Source: Lycorma delicatula (Eukaryota > Arthropoda > Insecta > Hemiptera > Fulgoridae). Taken from it: DNA of 64,000 nucleotides. The translations under genes were made by a program, and so were the position numbers. Location: NCBI RefSeq assembly GCF_047948215.1, contig NC_134465.1, positions 46,841,946 to 46,905,945 of the forward strand, written 5' to 3'. A model generated the notes under the pieces. That model was not told where the DNA came from. It saw only the letters and a program-made list of their open reading frames with translations, and made no database searches. Within the stretch, counting starts at the first letter, position 1, and each line of letters starts with the position of its first letter. Positions 22,886 to 33,510 of this stretch are shown in pieces.

Positions 22886-23300
22886 GATTGACTTTAACCT
22901 TACAAAATTCTGGTCTGCTCTTCCGAATTGAATTCCCCAAAAAAGGGGGAATATTGTGCTTTTAGTTTTCAAAGAACAATTTAAATACCAATTTTCATAA
23001 TTATAATTCCTTGAGCATCATTTAATTTTATGAAAAAGATTTGAAATCCCTTTTTAAAATCCTGAAAATTGTTTTTTTTTTTTTTTGAAAAATGGTGTAA
23101 TAAATTCTATTTTCAAAGGAGTATCTAAATACCAATTGTAACGAATTTAATATCTACGGATCGTGAGATATAGAATTTTAATTAAAAAGTTTACATTCTT
23201 TGTATCCCCTTATCGGCGAAATATATGAAAATCCGTAATGCATATATTATAAACACAATTTATTCTCGAAAATTCTTTTCCCTATGTTAAACGGTTTTAT
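22886..23300. other. AT-rich interval, nothing recognised
   Basis: No gene or shared repeat recognised. Confidence 0.6.
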
Positions 23301-23308
23301 ATATATAT

Positions 23309-23800
23309 TAGCCGGCCCGTCTAGCCAGAACCTTGACCCTCAGAGCTAAGGTCGACCCAAGCGAAGCCAACTCAGGGGTACCTCGGGGCCTATCTCAAGG
23401 CTGCAGGTCTCGCTTCGCTCGCCATTTCCGTATTGCAGGAGGAAGGTGCCTAGGACGCCTGGATAGGTTGCTTCGGTCATCATTCCTGTCTACCCAGAGG
23501 ACTCCGCCCCTTGGTCCCCGTACTGTTCGTTATCCTCACGATTGTGAGAATAATACTAATAAATAACAATTAAAGGCTTTATAGAAACCTGTAAATGAAA
23601 CTAAATTACAAAAGACAGAATAATAATAGTAGCTATGGTAACTGAAGTACATACACCCTTGACGACGAAAAATTCGTTACTTATTTCTTTGCCGTGATGA
23701 CAGAAATATAATAATGTAGTAAAAGGATTAATCTTTTTTTCTTTTTTTTTAATGAATATCTTTAATTTTCAACTTCACCCTCCTTCGGGGTAAAGAAATC
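23309..23800 (+). repeat. Repeat R, copy 2 (uninterrupted)
   Basis: Starts TAGCCGGCCCGTCTAGCCAG directly after a short (TA)n, has a GC-rich first 220 bp and an AT-rich remainder ending GGGGTAAAGAAATC. It serves as the empty-site counterpart for copy 3, which carries a SINE A. Confidence 0.88.
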
Positions 23801-23854
23801 AATATTTATATATAAAGAGGAAGAAGGTTTTTGTTTATTCGGGATAAAAAAAGT

Positions 23855-24545
23855 ACTCCATCAATCGGGTAAAACATTCAGTCTTTTGAAAACCTCAAGA
23901 GATGTTTTAAAACCGCTTTTGAAATCCATAATTCTAATTATTCTTTTTTGTGTTATTTTCGCACTTGTTAAGTGAGATTTATAAATGTCTGCCCAACATA
24001 CGATTCTAAATTTAACTCTAGATTTAATAAGCGCATTATATATACAAACCAACCATTTTTGATCGAAATATTGTCATAACATATAAAAATTTATACGCGT
24101 ATAGTAATAATTAATTCCTTAATTTCAATATGTGAGGCTTCCAACTTTATTCTGAATTTATGTAAAATTAGGTCTAAATATTTAGTGGAATTGGGTTTCC
24201 TTGTACATTCGCGTACACGAGCAAGAATGTTTATGATACTTTACAGAAAAGGTAGCTTCTCCGTATTCAGGAAATTAACAAAATTAGATTTACTTGTAGT
24301 AACAACTAATTTGTTATTATAGAATCGTTGTCTGATAATAATGAGATTTTCTTACATATGTATGTATTATTATATCTTCCCACTTATCGCAGCTATATTC
24401 TATGGCGGTATCACTCGCAAAGAAGAAACATTTCCGTTAAAAATTTTCATTACGTATTTCATTAATGAATATTAAAACAGAACAACGAAGAGGGAAGTAC
24501 CCTGTGGGGTGCCACGTGGTACTACAGTTTAATCAAAAGAAAATC
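23855..24545 (-). pseudogene. Jockey-like non-LTR reverse transcriptase fragment
   Basis: A second, different non-LTR family. On the reverse strand, PRGTPQGTSL-like codons (about 24525-24490) are followed by the catalytic box as FFASDTAIEYS (about 24424-24391), where the family has FADDTA. The C-terminal segment MVCIYNALIKSRVKFRIVCW (24052 on) continues to QKRIIRIM and FKRLNVLPD, ending near 23861. Insect jockey-type RTs have a YYALIES...YGI..W and QKRIIR pattern here. Many stops separate the pieces and the catalytic DD is damaged. No endonuclease part is visible. Confidence 0.72.
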
Positions 24546-25260
24546 GGTGAGGGTGTGTCGAAAAGCACAGCCGTTGGCTTAACGTGAAACGTTACAAGCT
24601 ACGGACCGACCAACGTATTTGAGAGAGCCACCATCGTATTTTTTGAACAAAATGGAAAGTCTCCAATGGGAAATTTTAGTTCCTTCTTTTGGCAACTCTA
24701 CAGATAAACTAGCCGGCCTGTATGTCAGCGAGTCGCTTTTAGTGTATCGGATTGAAATAAAAACGAGACCTTGACTGTGTACTAAATTTAATTTTAACAT
24801 AAAACAGACACTAAATGGTACATGATATTTATTTCGACTATTATTCGACGACGATTTTGTTCAACATCAATCTGTGATATGAGAAGTAAAAGAAATAAGA
24901 CATAATAAGCAGCGGTAGAAGTGCCCGCGCCGTCGGCGTCGTTCACAGAGCGCGCCGTACCAGCTTTGCGACGGTCCCGAAACAGCCTCGCTCGCTCGGC
25001 ACCGAACATCGAGGTACCTGTGCGTGTCCCGTAACCTCCCCTTTCCTACGATATGCGTAATTTATATTTCCGGGTGGCTTTTGCGCGAGCTGAGGCTGAT
25101 ATATTGAATTTTTATACTTTTTTACACGTTTACTTTAATTTTTTATACATAAATATTGTCCAAAATACACTTATTATTACTTAAATCGATCTATCTCGAT
25201 AATTCTAAGTATAAGCACGGGAATAACCGCGCTATCACGTCAAACTCGTTAGTTAGACTG
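24546..25260. other. CpG-rich patch upstream of an orphan ORF
   Basis: Around 24915-25040 the sequence becomes CpG-rich (CCCGCGCCGTCGGCGTCG) within an AT-rich region. Reverse-strand frames of 71-73 codons cover it, without motifs I recognise. It could be an LTR- or LINE-type promoter, or a genuine CpG-rich regulatory segment. No TATA box or transcription start can be assigned with confidence. Confidence 0.35.
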
Positions 25261-25261
25261 A

Positions 25262-25678
25262 ATGGAAATGAGCGAGAGCGCCAGTTTTGGCCGATTTTCG
25301 CTGTGCCTTCTCCTTACCATCACGCTCACCAGTGATTCAAACTCAAGGTCGTATCGGCGAGCTGACCGTGTAATTTATAAAATGACACCGCATATATGTC
25401 TGAGATTAATAGTTACAGAGTTAGGACGATATAGACATTTTTGTTACGGTCCAAATTTCTGTTCTGGTATCCGTATGTTTCGGTGTGATTTTAATTACAT
25501 TTCTTGTCAAAAATTGTCACATATTGTGACCCATATACTTTGGTTTTTTCAAATTGTTTTCTACGGGTCGGTTTTATTCTGGGAATATTCGTCCACTCCA
25601 GAATTTATTAAGCGGCGATATTTAACTTTCGTGGACGATGGTTGTTTTAGGCAACGGAAACGATATCGAACCAAATGA
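25262..25678 (+). CDS. Orphan 138-codon ORF, function unknown
   Basis: An uninterrupted frame starting MEMSESASFGRFSLCLLL. The N-terminus has a short hydrophobic stretch (residues about 12-23) that could be a weak signal sequence, and a second hydrophobic stretch lies around residues 90-106 (ILWFFQIVFYGSVLFW). Several cysteines occur (FCYGPNFCSG, FNYISCQ). I recognise no family. It follows a CpG-rich patch and is followed by repeat J, so it may belong to an uncharacterised mobile element. A chance frame is also possible: 138 codons is only modestly long for a 64-kb window. Low confidence that it is a gene. Confidence 0.3.
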   Translation: MEMSESASFGRFSLCLLLTITLTSDSNSRSYRRADRVIYKMTPHICLRLIVTELGRYRHFCYGPNFCSGIRMFRCDFNYISCQKLSHIVTHILWFFQIVFYGSVLFWEYSSTPEFIKRRYLTFVDDGCFRQRKRYRTK

Positions 25679-25699
25679 ATGTTGAATGAAAACGTAATG

Positions 25700-25805
25700 T
25701 GTTTTTCTATTAAATGAGACCTCAACCGAATCTGTATAAGTAAATTTTTGTTTTCTTTTAAAGTTGTAAAATCCTTTTCGAATCGCCCGGTATAATATTA
25801 AAATT
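25700..25805 (+). repeat. Repeat J, copy 2
   Basis: Partner of 4540-4640, including AACCGAATCTGTA and a shared end at GGTATAATAT. It lies just after the 138-codon frame. Confidence 0.7.
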
Positions 25806-26595
25806 AATTACTAAGGGAAAAAATTAAATTTAAGTCCTGATAAATACCGGGGACTATTCAGCATACTCTTTGAATTTATTTAAATTTATTTGTAAATTTT
25901 AATTGTTATACCGTTAAAAAATTGTTAAATATGTAAATTTTATTTATGACAATACATACAGTATATGTATTAATAATATAAGCCTATGTTAAAAAATAAA
26001 TTTAATATAATTTTATTATACATTCTAGCACAATTTACATTATAAAAGAATTTTTTTACACAACTGTTTTTTTTTTCATACTAATATTTTATTTCAGACA
26101 CAAATTAGGTCAATTTTCAAAGTACTTAAACTGTATTTTTTTTTCTTTTACTACTGTTATATCATTTGAAGTGATAATAGGTCGTCTTTTTTTTGTATGA
26201 ATAAATAAATAAGTTATCATTTATAACTGTGGTAGAATAAAATAATAGTAATAGTTTTAGATTGATAAATATATCAATTGTTGTGAATTAAAGTCTTAAA
26301 ATCTGTGGAGGGGCATGATAAAGAATCGTATAATTTGCATATGTAAGGCTCCGAATAATTTATATGTTTGAATTTGTAAGTGAATTAATTTTATTACAAC
26401 AAATTTAATAAACAAGAACATAAATTAAATATAAAAATCAATAATAATAATATATTAAATGAAAATATTGGCGGTAAATTTCTTTAGATTATAGTCAACA
26501 GATATTTTATTGTACAAATATGAAATTATTTATTTAAAAGATGCTAATTAAAAAAAAAAAACAAATTATTCTGTTATTCGATGTTAATTTATCTT
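25806..26595. other. AT-rich interval, nothing recognised
   Basis: No gene or shared repeat recognised. Confidence 0.6.
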
Positions 26596-26599
26596 TTAT

Positions 26600-26815
26600 A
26601 TACTGAGTGTTCCGGTAATTGTTGGCCAAACTTAATAGACTGATTTAGGACATCAAAATAAACAAAAAAGCTTATGTTGTAAATGTTCCGTCTGACTTCA
26701 TTTCCTGGCATCACAGCTCCTAGATCATAACAACATTCTACGTCAGGTGACTCGATGTTACTCGGACATAAAAGTGCATCGCAGCGGAGGGCTCTCACTT
26801 CGAACATATTTTGTA
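26600..26815. repeat. Possible TIR-element end
   Basis: Begins TACTGAGTGTTCCGGTAATT, resembling the TACAG-type ends of the transposons at 8823 and 55322. A 72-codon reverse frame fills the segment without motifs. No matching second end was found. Unassigned. Confidence 0.3.
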
Positions 26816-28058
26816 AAAATATATAAATTTTTGTTAATATAAATACAGGATTTAATTTATATTTTCACTTTTTAATTTCATTCATAAAATGTTATGCATA
26901 TCAACTGTATTTAGTCTGTAGCGGTTCGGTTTTAATTCGTTCACCCGGTATAACAAACACATGCATACCAAAGTAATAATTACATACCCATTAAATTTAC
27001 GATATATGACCTTGAAAATACATTATAGTAATTAACTAAATTGTATTCCTTTCTTTTTAAATAAAAACAATACTAACTCAACAACTAAAATAACAATTCA
27101 ATGCAATAGTGTTCAGTAATAGCATGACAGGAAGCATTTCCCTTAACCTAATAATCGTAATTGTCTGGGAATAAAACAAAAAAGTACAAGATAAAAAAAA
27201 AACAACGTGCTTGTAAATGTAAATACAAGAATAAAATGTGTACAACATAACGACTAAGAATAAAAAAAAGAGAGATAGTGCGATAGAAAAGGTTTTATAT
27301 GAGCAAAAGGGAAAAGATAAAAAGAAAGAGGTATATATTTTAAACAGAAACAGACGGCTAATGAGTGAGGGAGTTATATAGAAAACGTTACACTGGTGTG
27401 TATATGAATTCAAGGCCACTTAAAAGTAACCAGTAGTATAACAGACAGAGAAAAAAAAAACCGTTGCACTTGCTTAACTAACCACTGCTTAGTGTTGATT
27501 ATTATTATAATATATATATATATATATATATATTAAAAAAATTTTTTTTAAATCGACGATGAAATTAGATGAGGAAAGTACATCACTATTACAACTACCA
27601 CAGCTAATAAAAAAATAAATAAAAACACATTATAGTAGGTTTTCAACACAGGAAGTTGAACGGTTTTTTTTTTTTTTAATGCAAAACAACAGATGCTACA
27701 TATAGTGGTGTATAATAAATACATACGCAATGTAAAAGTAGTAGTAACAAGTGGCAATAATACAAAATAAAAAGATGTTTGTCTTTTTATTAAACGCTAG
27801 TTAGTGTATACTTGAAGACAGAATGACATGAAATTTTACCTAAATGGATATATTTTATTTATACCAGTTTTTTTTTTTTTTTACTTTTTTAATTCGTTGT
27901 TGTGAAATTAGGCTAATGTATTTAACAATAAAATAATCGTAAAGAAAAATTACGGGAATAAAATAAATAACGGTTATTTCTAAAAATCAAAATAAATAAA
28001 TAAATAAAATAAAAAATATATAAATATTTGGCATTTAAAAAAAAAAACTTCTAATCGA
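26816..28058. other. AT-rich interval with (TA)n at 27509-27533
   Basis: Frames of 69-113 codons on the reverse strand are F/L/S-rich low-complexity translations of A-rich DNA. I see no gene. Confidence 0.65.
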
Positions 28059-28059
28059 T

Positions 28060-28320
28060 AACTCACCGAATTGGTCTAGTATGAACTGGTCATCGCAAAT
28101 CAGCTGATTTTGAAGTCGAGAGTTCTAAGGTTCAAATTTTAGTAAAGGTACTTTTATATGAATTTGAATAACAGATCGTGGATACCGGTGTTTGATAGTT
28201 GGGATTCAATTAACCACACATCTAATAGACTGTACAAGACTATACTTCATTTACATTTATACATTTCATCCTCTGAAATAATATCTTACGGTTGTTCCGG
28301 AGGTTAAACAGAAAAATAAA
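28060..28320 (+). mobile_element. SINE A, old diverged copy
   Basis: All landmarks are present but decayed: GAATTGGTCTAGTATGAACT head, AAATCAGCTGATTTTGAAGT, GGTTCAAATTTT in the B-box position, ACCACACATCT, and an A-rich tail. No clear target duplication, in keeping with greater age. Confidence 0.85.
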
Positions 28321-28519
28321 AAAATAAATACTTGATACTTCGCAGTGGCGGCTCCCGTAAAGGCACTGTGGAACTGCAGCACCTCCTGTTTCCACTTGAT
28401 CGATAACATTTAATATAATGAGTCCTTTTTTCTTTAATTCTTTCATTATACTTGTACAATATATAATCATTAAGCTTAGTGTCAGTAGCCATCCCCTAGT
28501 TTATGAAAAAGATACAAAA

Positions 28520-28562
28520 ATCTTTGTATGGAACTGTTCACTTCACAGTTCCATACAAAGAT
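28520..28562. repeat. Perfect 18-bp-arm hairpin
   Basis: ATCTTTGTATGGAACTGT at 28520-28537 pairs perfectly with 28545-28562 across a 7-nt loop, at the point where copy 1 of repeat F lacks its internal segment. Confidence 0.97.
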
Positions 28563-28636
28563 TATCTAATAATATTAAAAAATATTATCTGTATTGATAT
28601 TTTATTATTTATTCGGTTAAACCGAATACGTTTTTT

Positions 28637-28740
28637 AAGCACAATGTGCTTAAGGTGTTTTTATATAGCACAATGTGCTATAAACACCTATAGCACAATG
28701 TGCTATAGGTGTTTTTAAGCACAATGTGCTTAAAAACACC
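28637..28740. repeat. Array of four GCACAATGTGC palindromes
   Basis: AAGCACAATGTGCTT (28637-28651), TATAGCACAATGTGCTATA (28664-28682), a larger palindrome at 28685-28711 flanked by CACC/GGTG, and a 33-nt palindrome at 28708-28740. TAT-type and TTAA-type flanks alternate. Copy 2 of repeat F has only one such unit. Confidence 0.95.
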
Positions 28741-29202
28741 TATAATAATTTCTATTCACCAACTATTTTCATTATTATATCCGAGCGCTTTCGGATATTT
28801 ATTCATCATCAGGAACATTTATGAATTATGGATTATAATTATTTCCTTCACAAATTAATATATTAGATGAATTTTGAATTATTTAAAAACAAAGTTTATA
28901 AATACAACAATTGATCGTCAAAATTTAAAAATAATGTTAGCGTTGTCCGTCATGTCAGTATGAAAAATTGAGAGCTTCATACTGACAATTTCGACGGACA
29001 ACGTCGAAATTATTTTCACATTTTAACGATTAATTGTTCTATTTAAAGTTTTTGTTTTTAAAAAATTACAGATTAATCTTATATATTAATTTGTGAAGGA
29101 AATAATTATAATCCATAGTACATAAATGTTCCTGATGATGGATTAATATCCGAAAGTGTTCGGACATAATAAAAATTGTTGGTAAATGGAAATTATTATA
29201 TA
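28741..29202. mobile_element. Foldback element G
   Basis: Two inverted arms of about 220 bp, roughly 80% alike by eye, meet at a small loop. The innermost stem is TCAGTATGAA (28955-28964) with TTCATACTGA (28976-28985), and the loop is 11 nt. Both arms include ATTATAATTATTTCCTTCAC and a block with AGGAACATTTATG next to ATCATCAGG. No protein is encoded. It abuts the palindrome array directly. The form fits a foldback or MITE-type element whose mover is unknown. Confidence 0.88.
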
Positions 29203-29534
29203 TTTAATTTATATCAATACCAACGGGCCATAATTAATAATAACATTGTTTCGTTACTGTTCATTTTGAAATCAACTTGCATTATAACATAAAAGTGATT
29301 GTTATGAAAGAGCCATTCATGGGCATTTTTAAAAAAAATTTATTAGCATCGACGCAAATAGAGTTCGCCATCTAGCGGTCAAAATCGGAAACTTCTGGGC
29401 ACGGTTTTTGAAATTTGCATTTGATTTTCAAATCGACGGATTCTGAGTGCATTGGGCATGCGGGTGACAAAACATTTCTCTTTAATGTAGGATAATTAAA
29501 GAGTGTGCGGGTGATAATTATGTATATAGTATAA
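29203..29534. other. Spacer, nothing recognised
   Basis: AT-rich with one GC-richer piece near 29345-29410 (CGCCATCTAGCGGTC). No gene. Confidence 0.55.
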
Positions 29535-30867
29535 TACGAGGTGCAACAATAAAGTGATGAGACTGATGTGAAAAAAAATGTTGCTTACCGTTTTAGTCAT
29601 GTTTCGTGTTGTCTCCTTCAAAGTAGTTCCCTTCTGATTGCACACACTTATTCCAGCGCTTCTGCCATTGATGGTAACATTTCTGGAACTCATCTTCTGT
29701 AATAGCCTCCAAGACCCTCGTCACAGCTTTTTGGACATCTCGTGTTGTTTGAAAATGGTGTCCCTTGACCGCCATTTTTACTCTTGGAAATAGAAAAAAG
29801 TCGCACGGAGCGATATCTGGTGAATAAGGTGGCTGTGGTAGTACTGAAATTGTTTTGAGGTTAAAAATTGCTGTACTGACAGAGCAGTATGGGATGGCGC
29901 ATTATCGTGATGCAGAATCCAATTATCAGCAATGTTGGCACGGACACGGACACGAAGAACTCGTTTACGAAGTCTTTCTAAAATTTCTTTGTAGAAATAT
30001 TGGTTAGCTGTTTGTCCAGGAGGCAGCTGTTTGTCCACTCTTTATGAACAATTCCCTTGGAATCGAAGAAACACACAAGCGTGCATTTCACTTTTGACTT
30101 TGACATGCGAGCTTTTTTTGGTCTGGGTGATCCCTTTGAGCACCGTTGCGAACTTTGGCGTTTTGTCTCTGGATCGTATTGAAAAATCCAACCTTCATCA
30201 CCAGTGATAACACGGCTCAACAAATCCGGATTGATTTCCGTTTGCTCTAACAGATCGGCTGCCACATTTTTCTGTGTTTCTCGCTGTTGTTGTGTGAGAT
30301 TTTTGGGGACCATTTTTGCACAAATCTTTCTCGTACCGAGATCTTCAGTTAATATTAGACGAACCGTTTCTCGATTTATGTTGAGTTCTTCTCTAATCAT
30401 TTTCACGGATAATCTTCGATCAGATCGTACGATTTCACGCACCCTGGTCAAGTTGACATCTGTCCGTGAGGTTGATGGTCGTCCACTGCGGTCTTCATCT
30501 TCAACATTCGTTCTGCCTTCACTAAAAATTTTATGCCACCGAAAAACTTGAGCTCTTGACATAACCTCCTCTCCAAAAGCCTTCTGAAGCTTACCATAAG
30601 TTGTCGTTGCGTTTTCACCCGATTTAACGCAAAAAGAAATGGCATATCCTTGCGCAATATTTTGCGGTTTCATTTCTGTGACGAGAGACACAAACACGTG
30701 TTCACTTATTACAGCACAACTCACGACTGAGCAGTTGCATCAATGTGCCGCTTGGACTAGAAGTAGCTTATAGACCAAGGCCAAAGATGGTATGCCTACG
30801 CAAGCTGCAGGGTTGCCACATCTTGCAAAGAAAAATCAGTCTCATTACTTTATTGTCGAACCTCGTA
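29535..30867 (-). mobile_element. Mariner element 2, complete with TIRs
   Basis: Inverted ends of about 30 bp: CGAGGTGCAACAATAAAGTG (29537 on) at the left, and its near-complement ending at 30865 on the right, with TA at both edges. It is 1.33 kb long and carries one transposase gene on the reverse strand. The wording of ends and protein differs from mariner 1, so it is a separate family or subfamily. Confidence 0.95.
29590..30724 (-). pseudogene. Mariner transposase 2, two frameshifts
   Basis: A 248-codon frame (29978-30724) covers the helix-turn-helix domain (RAQVFRWHKIFSEG near residues 57-70), the linker GRPSTS and the VPKNLT motif. The first catalytic aspartate is at residue 176 (ITGDEGWIFQYD). 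After a small tandem duplication of a GGACAAACAGCT unit near 30015-30040 the frame shifts. The next frame holds the second motif, LHHDNAPSHTA. A second shift near 29850 breaks the PPYSPD...CDFFLFP block, whose DNA is still readable in another frame. The C-terminus (QKRWNKCVQSEGNYFEG) is intact. All three catalytic aspartates remain encoded, but not in one frame. Compared with mariner 1 this copy is better preserved. Confidence 0.94.
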
Positions 30868-30893
30868 TATTTTTTCTAATCTTTTAAAATTGA

Positions 30894-30897
<4 letters not shown>

Positions 30898-30941
<44 letters not shown>
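30898..30941. repeat. (TA)n microsatellite
   Basis: About 22 TA units, shortly after the mariner end. Confidence 0.97.
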
Positions 30942-30944
<3 letters not shown>

Positions 30945-32158
30945 TTGTATCATTCATTAACGCATTAAAGGATCCTTTATAAATACAAAGTGAATAATGT
31001 CTATATTTATTTATTGTTTGAACTAGCGATTTAATAAACAAGAATAATTACTCCTAACCGAGGTATTATATCAAGTTAAATATTATTCGATCGCTGCTAC
31101 AGTAGAACAAACAAACATACATACACCGTAAATACATTATACTCCTTTCTGAAGAGTCATCTAAACAAAAAGTGTAAAAATTTAATTAAGCCATTAGAAT
31201 ATTGTTAATGTTTTGTGCAACAAAATTTAACACGCGTGTTGTTTTTTCCGTCTTCTTTTTATCTGTGAAAAATAAAAAAAAGATAACGGCTTTTCAGAGG
31301 ACTTACGGAAAAATAAAATTTAGACATTTGTAAAATAAAAATAACCGTTTACGATAAAAATTTAATAATCTAAGTTTTTCATCATCTAACCTTTATTTAT
31401 CATCCTTCCGAGAAATAGTTCGATTATTTTTACAAAAATTTACCTGAATTTTTACAAAAGATTCGAGTTTGTCAAATGTCTTGTTGATGACATTGATTTT
31501 ATTCCACATTTAATAATAATTGTAATCTTTTAAAACAATGCAATAATTTGTCTAATTAATAAATTATTATTATTTATTTTTTTTTAATTAATTGTTGCAT
31601 TTATTTTGGAACACTTTTTATATAATAATTTTATTTTGACTTTGGTTTGTTGAATAAAGGAATTCCTAGAAGTTTACTGTTAATTTTAAATATACAAATG
31701 TTTTACGAAATAGATAAATATGATCAACAACAACAACAACAATAATAATAATAATAAATAATATTATGATGGAATCTAACAAAGAACTTTATCGTTTCAA
31801 TTGTTAGGAAGTTGTAGTCAGTCAGTATTGTTATGTTCATTGTATAGATAAGGGGAAGTGTGTGGGAGGGGGGAAAAAAGATTGAGAGGCAACGCAAGGG
31901 CTCCTTGAAATGTAACTGGAAGCGTTATTACTGTATTACAGGTGCGTGTTATTCAGATACGCATGGTTGCTCATACATAACCCTCCTCCTTCACTATTGC
32001 CATCTAACAAATCCCTTATTCCATCTTTTCCTTCTTCTTTTTCTTCTTCTTCTTCTTCTTCTTCTTCCCTTTCAAAGGACTGCTTGTCTATCTATTTATC
32101 GTTTATTTTTAACATTGAACAATATTGTGTTACGCTTGTTCAAATTTTTAATTATATA

Positions 32159-32201
<43 letters not shown>

Positions 32202-32608
32202 TTTGAGTAAAGACTGATTTAAAATAATAAACTCATGTGGTTTCTATTATGATTTATACTATTACATTAATATTCTTAATTATCAAATTTTTATTTTTTT
32301 AAATAAATGATAATGTCATATTATTAATTATTACCTTTCCCTTTCAAATATAAATTGAAGGACAAATCTAGTTTTGACCTGTAAAATCATTAATTGCTAA
32401 ATTTAATATATATATATATATATATAAAACATTAATATTACCTGACATCCTACCGAAATTTAGTAATAGTAAAGAAACAAAACCTAATAAGTAAGCCTTC
32501 CCTTTCATTTTCATCTATTGTAACATAAATTTCATTAATAGGTTTAAATTAAAACTTATTTCACCGTTCTAAATATATATATGTATATGTATAGAACGTA
32601 TATGCGTA

Positions 32609-32676
<68 letters not shown>

Positions 32677-32684
32677 TATACACA
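30942..32684. other. AT-rich interval with several microsatellites
   Basis: Holds (CAA/TAA)n at 31728-31757, (TTC)n at 32029-32066, (TA)n at about 32154-32194 and 32407-32426, and (TG)n-(TA)n-(CA)n at 32611-32684. The frames at 31860-32210 run over the TTC and TA tracts and have no motifs. No gene is seen. Confidence 0.7.
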
Positions 32685-33510
32685 CTAGCCGGCCCGTCTA
32701 GCCAGAACCTGATCCTCAGGGCTCAGGTCGCCCAAGCGAATCCCGGAGCCAACGCAGGTTCCCTCCGGGCTTCCCGGGACCAAGAGTCCTACCCCTATAG
32801 CCGCAGAATTTGCTTCGCTCACAAATTTCCAATTTGCCTGAGGGACCATCACCCTTGACAACCGTAGAGCTTGCTTCAGTTGCCATTCCCATCTATCCAC
32901 AGGGCTCCACTCAGTGGACCGCCGCACTGTACGTTATCTTCATGATTATAAGAATAATACTGATAAATAAAAATTATAGTATTCAGGGTTTATAGAAACC
33001 TGAAACTGAAAGTAAATTACAAAAGATAGAAATAATAGTAACTTTTTCTTTCTTTTTCTGTTTAGCCTCCGGTAACTGCCGTTTAGATAATTCTTCAGAG
33101 GATGAATGAGTGTATGAGTGTAAGTGAAGTGTAGTCTTGTACATTCTCAGTTCGACCATTCCTGAGATGTGTGGTTAATTGAAACCCAACCACAAAAGAA
33201 CACCGGTATACACGATCTAGTATTCAAATCCATGTAAAAATAACTGGCTTTACTAGGACTTGAACGCTGTAACTCTCGACTTCCAAATCAGCTGATTTGG
33301 GAAGACGCGTTAACCACTAGACCAACCCGGTGGGTTAAGAATAATAATAACTATGTTTATTAAAGTACACACACCTTTGACGACGAAACATTCATAACAT
33401 ATTTATTTGCCGTGGCGACAGAAATATAATATGAAGTAAAACAATTAATCTCTTTTTTCTTAATAATATCTTTAATTTACAACTTCATCCTCGTTGGGGG
33501 CAAAGAAATT
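32685..33510 (+). repeat. Repeat R, copy 3, split by SINE A
   Basis: R sequence at 32685-33043 and 33340-33510; the interruption is a reverse SINE A. Like copy 2 it starts at CTAGCCGGCCCGTCTAGCC right after a dinucleotide repeat. The two sides join to match copy 2 (23309-23800) across the insertion point. Confidence 0.9.
33044..33339 (-). mobile_element. SINE A inserted in repeat R
   Basis: Full-length reverse SINE A with AACCCACCGGGTTGGTCTAG head at the right and a CTTTCTTTTTCTG tail end at the left. Flanking 13-bp sequences AATAATAGTAACT (33031-33043) and AATAATAATAACT (33340-33352) differ at one base and are the likely target duplication. Confidence 0.9.

Larger units (their letters stand above)
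28330..28740 (+). repeat. Repeat F, copy 1, with palindromic unit array
   Basis: Shares its first 190 bp (CAGTGGCGGCTC ... CATCCCCTAGTTTATGAAAA) and a later 95 bp (TTATCTAATAATATT ... AAGCACAATGTGCTTAA) with the reverse copy at 36125-36790. The 390 bp that separate these parts in the other copy are absent here. In their place is a perfect hairpin (28520-28562). The copy ends in four palindromic units built on GCACAATGTGC at 28637-28740. Confidence 0.85.

Noticed and set aside
24794..25009. 71-codon reverse frame in the CpG-rich patch
   Set aside because: Arginine- and alanine-rich translation explained by composition; no motif.
28741..29202. CTGATGA ... GAAA in foldback G (both arms) resembling a hammerhead ribozyme core
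   Set aside because: I could not form proper stems I and III around the core. The bases before and after GAAA pair with each other instead (ATATCCGA/TCGGATAT in the left arm). A covariance search with the hammerhead model would decide.
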